From NCBI GenBank assembly GCA_002431545.1, contig DJFY01000128.1:1-5168 (forward strand): a stretch of DNA of 5,168 nucleotides. The letters are read 5' to 3'. This DNA comes from Cellvibrionales bacterium UBA5860. Lineage in GTDB: Bacteria; Pseudomonadota; Gammaproteobacteria; Pseudomonadales; Porticoccaceae. A program made the translations under genes and the position numbers. Below, piece after piece: positions 5,149-5,168 of this stretch; the stretch's first letter is position 1, and every line of letters starts with the position of its first letter. The notes under the pieces are model-generated. The model ran no database searches, was not told the DNA's origin, and saw nothing but the letters and a program-made list of their open reading frames with translations.

Positions 5149-5168
5149 TACGCTCACCACCGGCCCAG

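Overview
The window looks like proteobacterial, probably gammaproteobacterial, DNA in which the distal end of an integron gene-cassette array abuts an ordinary chromosomal segment. The host guess rests on a YgdQ-like TerC protein, an IS3-type remnant, and GC-rich coding on the right side; no rRNA or tRNA is present to confirm it.

Left part (1-2111): four cassettes in the same orientation, each a single short gene followed by an attC-like recombination site ending in the GTTAG core. The genes are, in order: the C-terminal half of a LysR-type transcriptional regulator (cut by the window edge), a DUF6714-like small protein, a membrane-anchored protein resembling Imm58 immunity proteins, and a class I SAM-dependent methyltransferase. 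The four attC sites (about 398-469, 829-885, 1249-1312, 2011-2111) differ in length and sequence, and the cassettes differ in base composition, so they appear to come from several sources. The site orientation places any integrase and attI to the left, outside the window. No intI is visible, so this could be an integron or a cluster of attC sites lacking an integrase.

Junction (2112-2670): a fragment of uncertain origin (2112-2218), then the first 55 codons of an IS3-family orfA on the minus strand with its probable left end near 2446, then about 220 bases with no convincing gene but with several inverted repeats.

Right part (2671-5168): GC-rich chromosomal-type genes. A TerC/YgdQ family membrane protein lies on the minus strand. 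It is divergent from a small protein with two CDGSH iron-sulfur motifs, which is followed 72 bases later by a complete family III (CaiB/BaiF) CoA-transferase. The last two may be co-transcribed. Nothing links this segment functionally to the cassettes.
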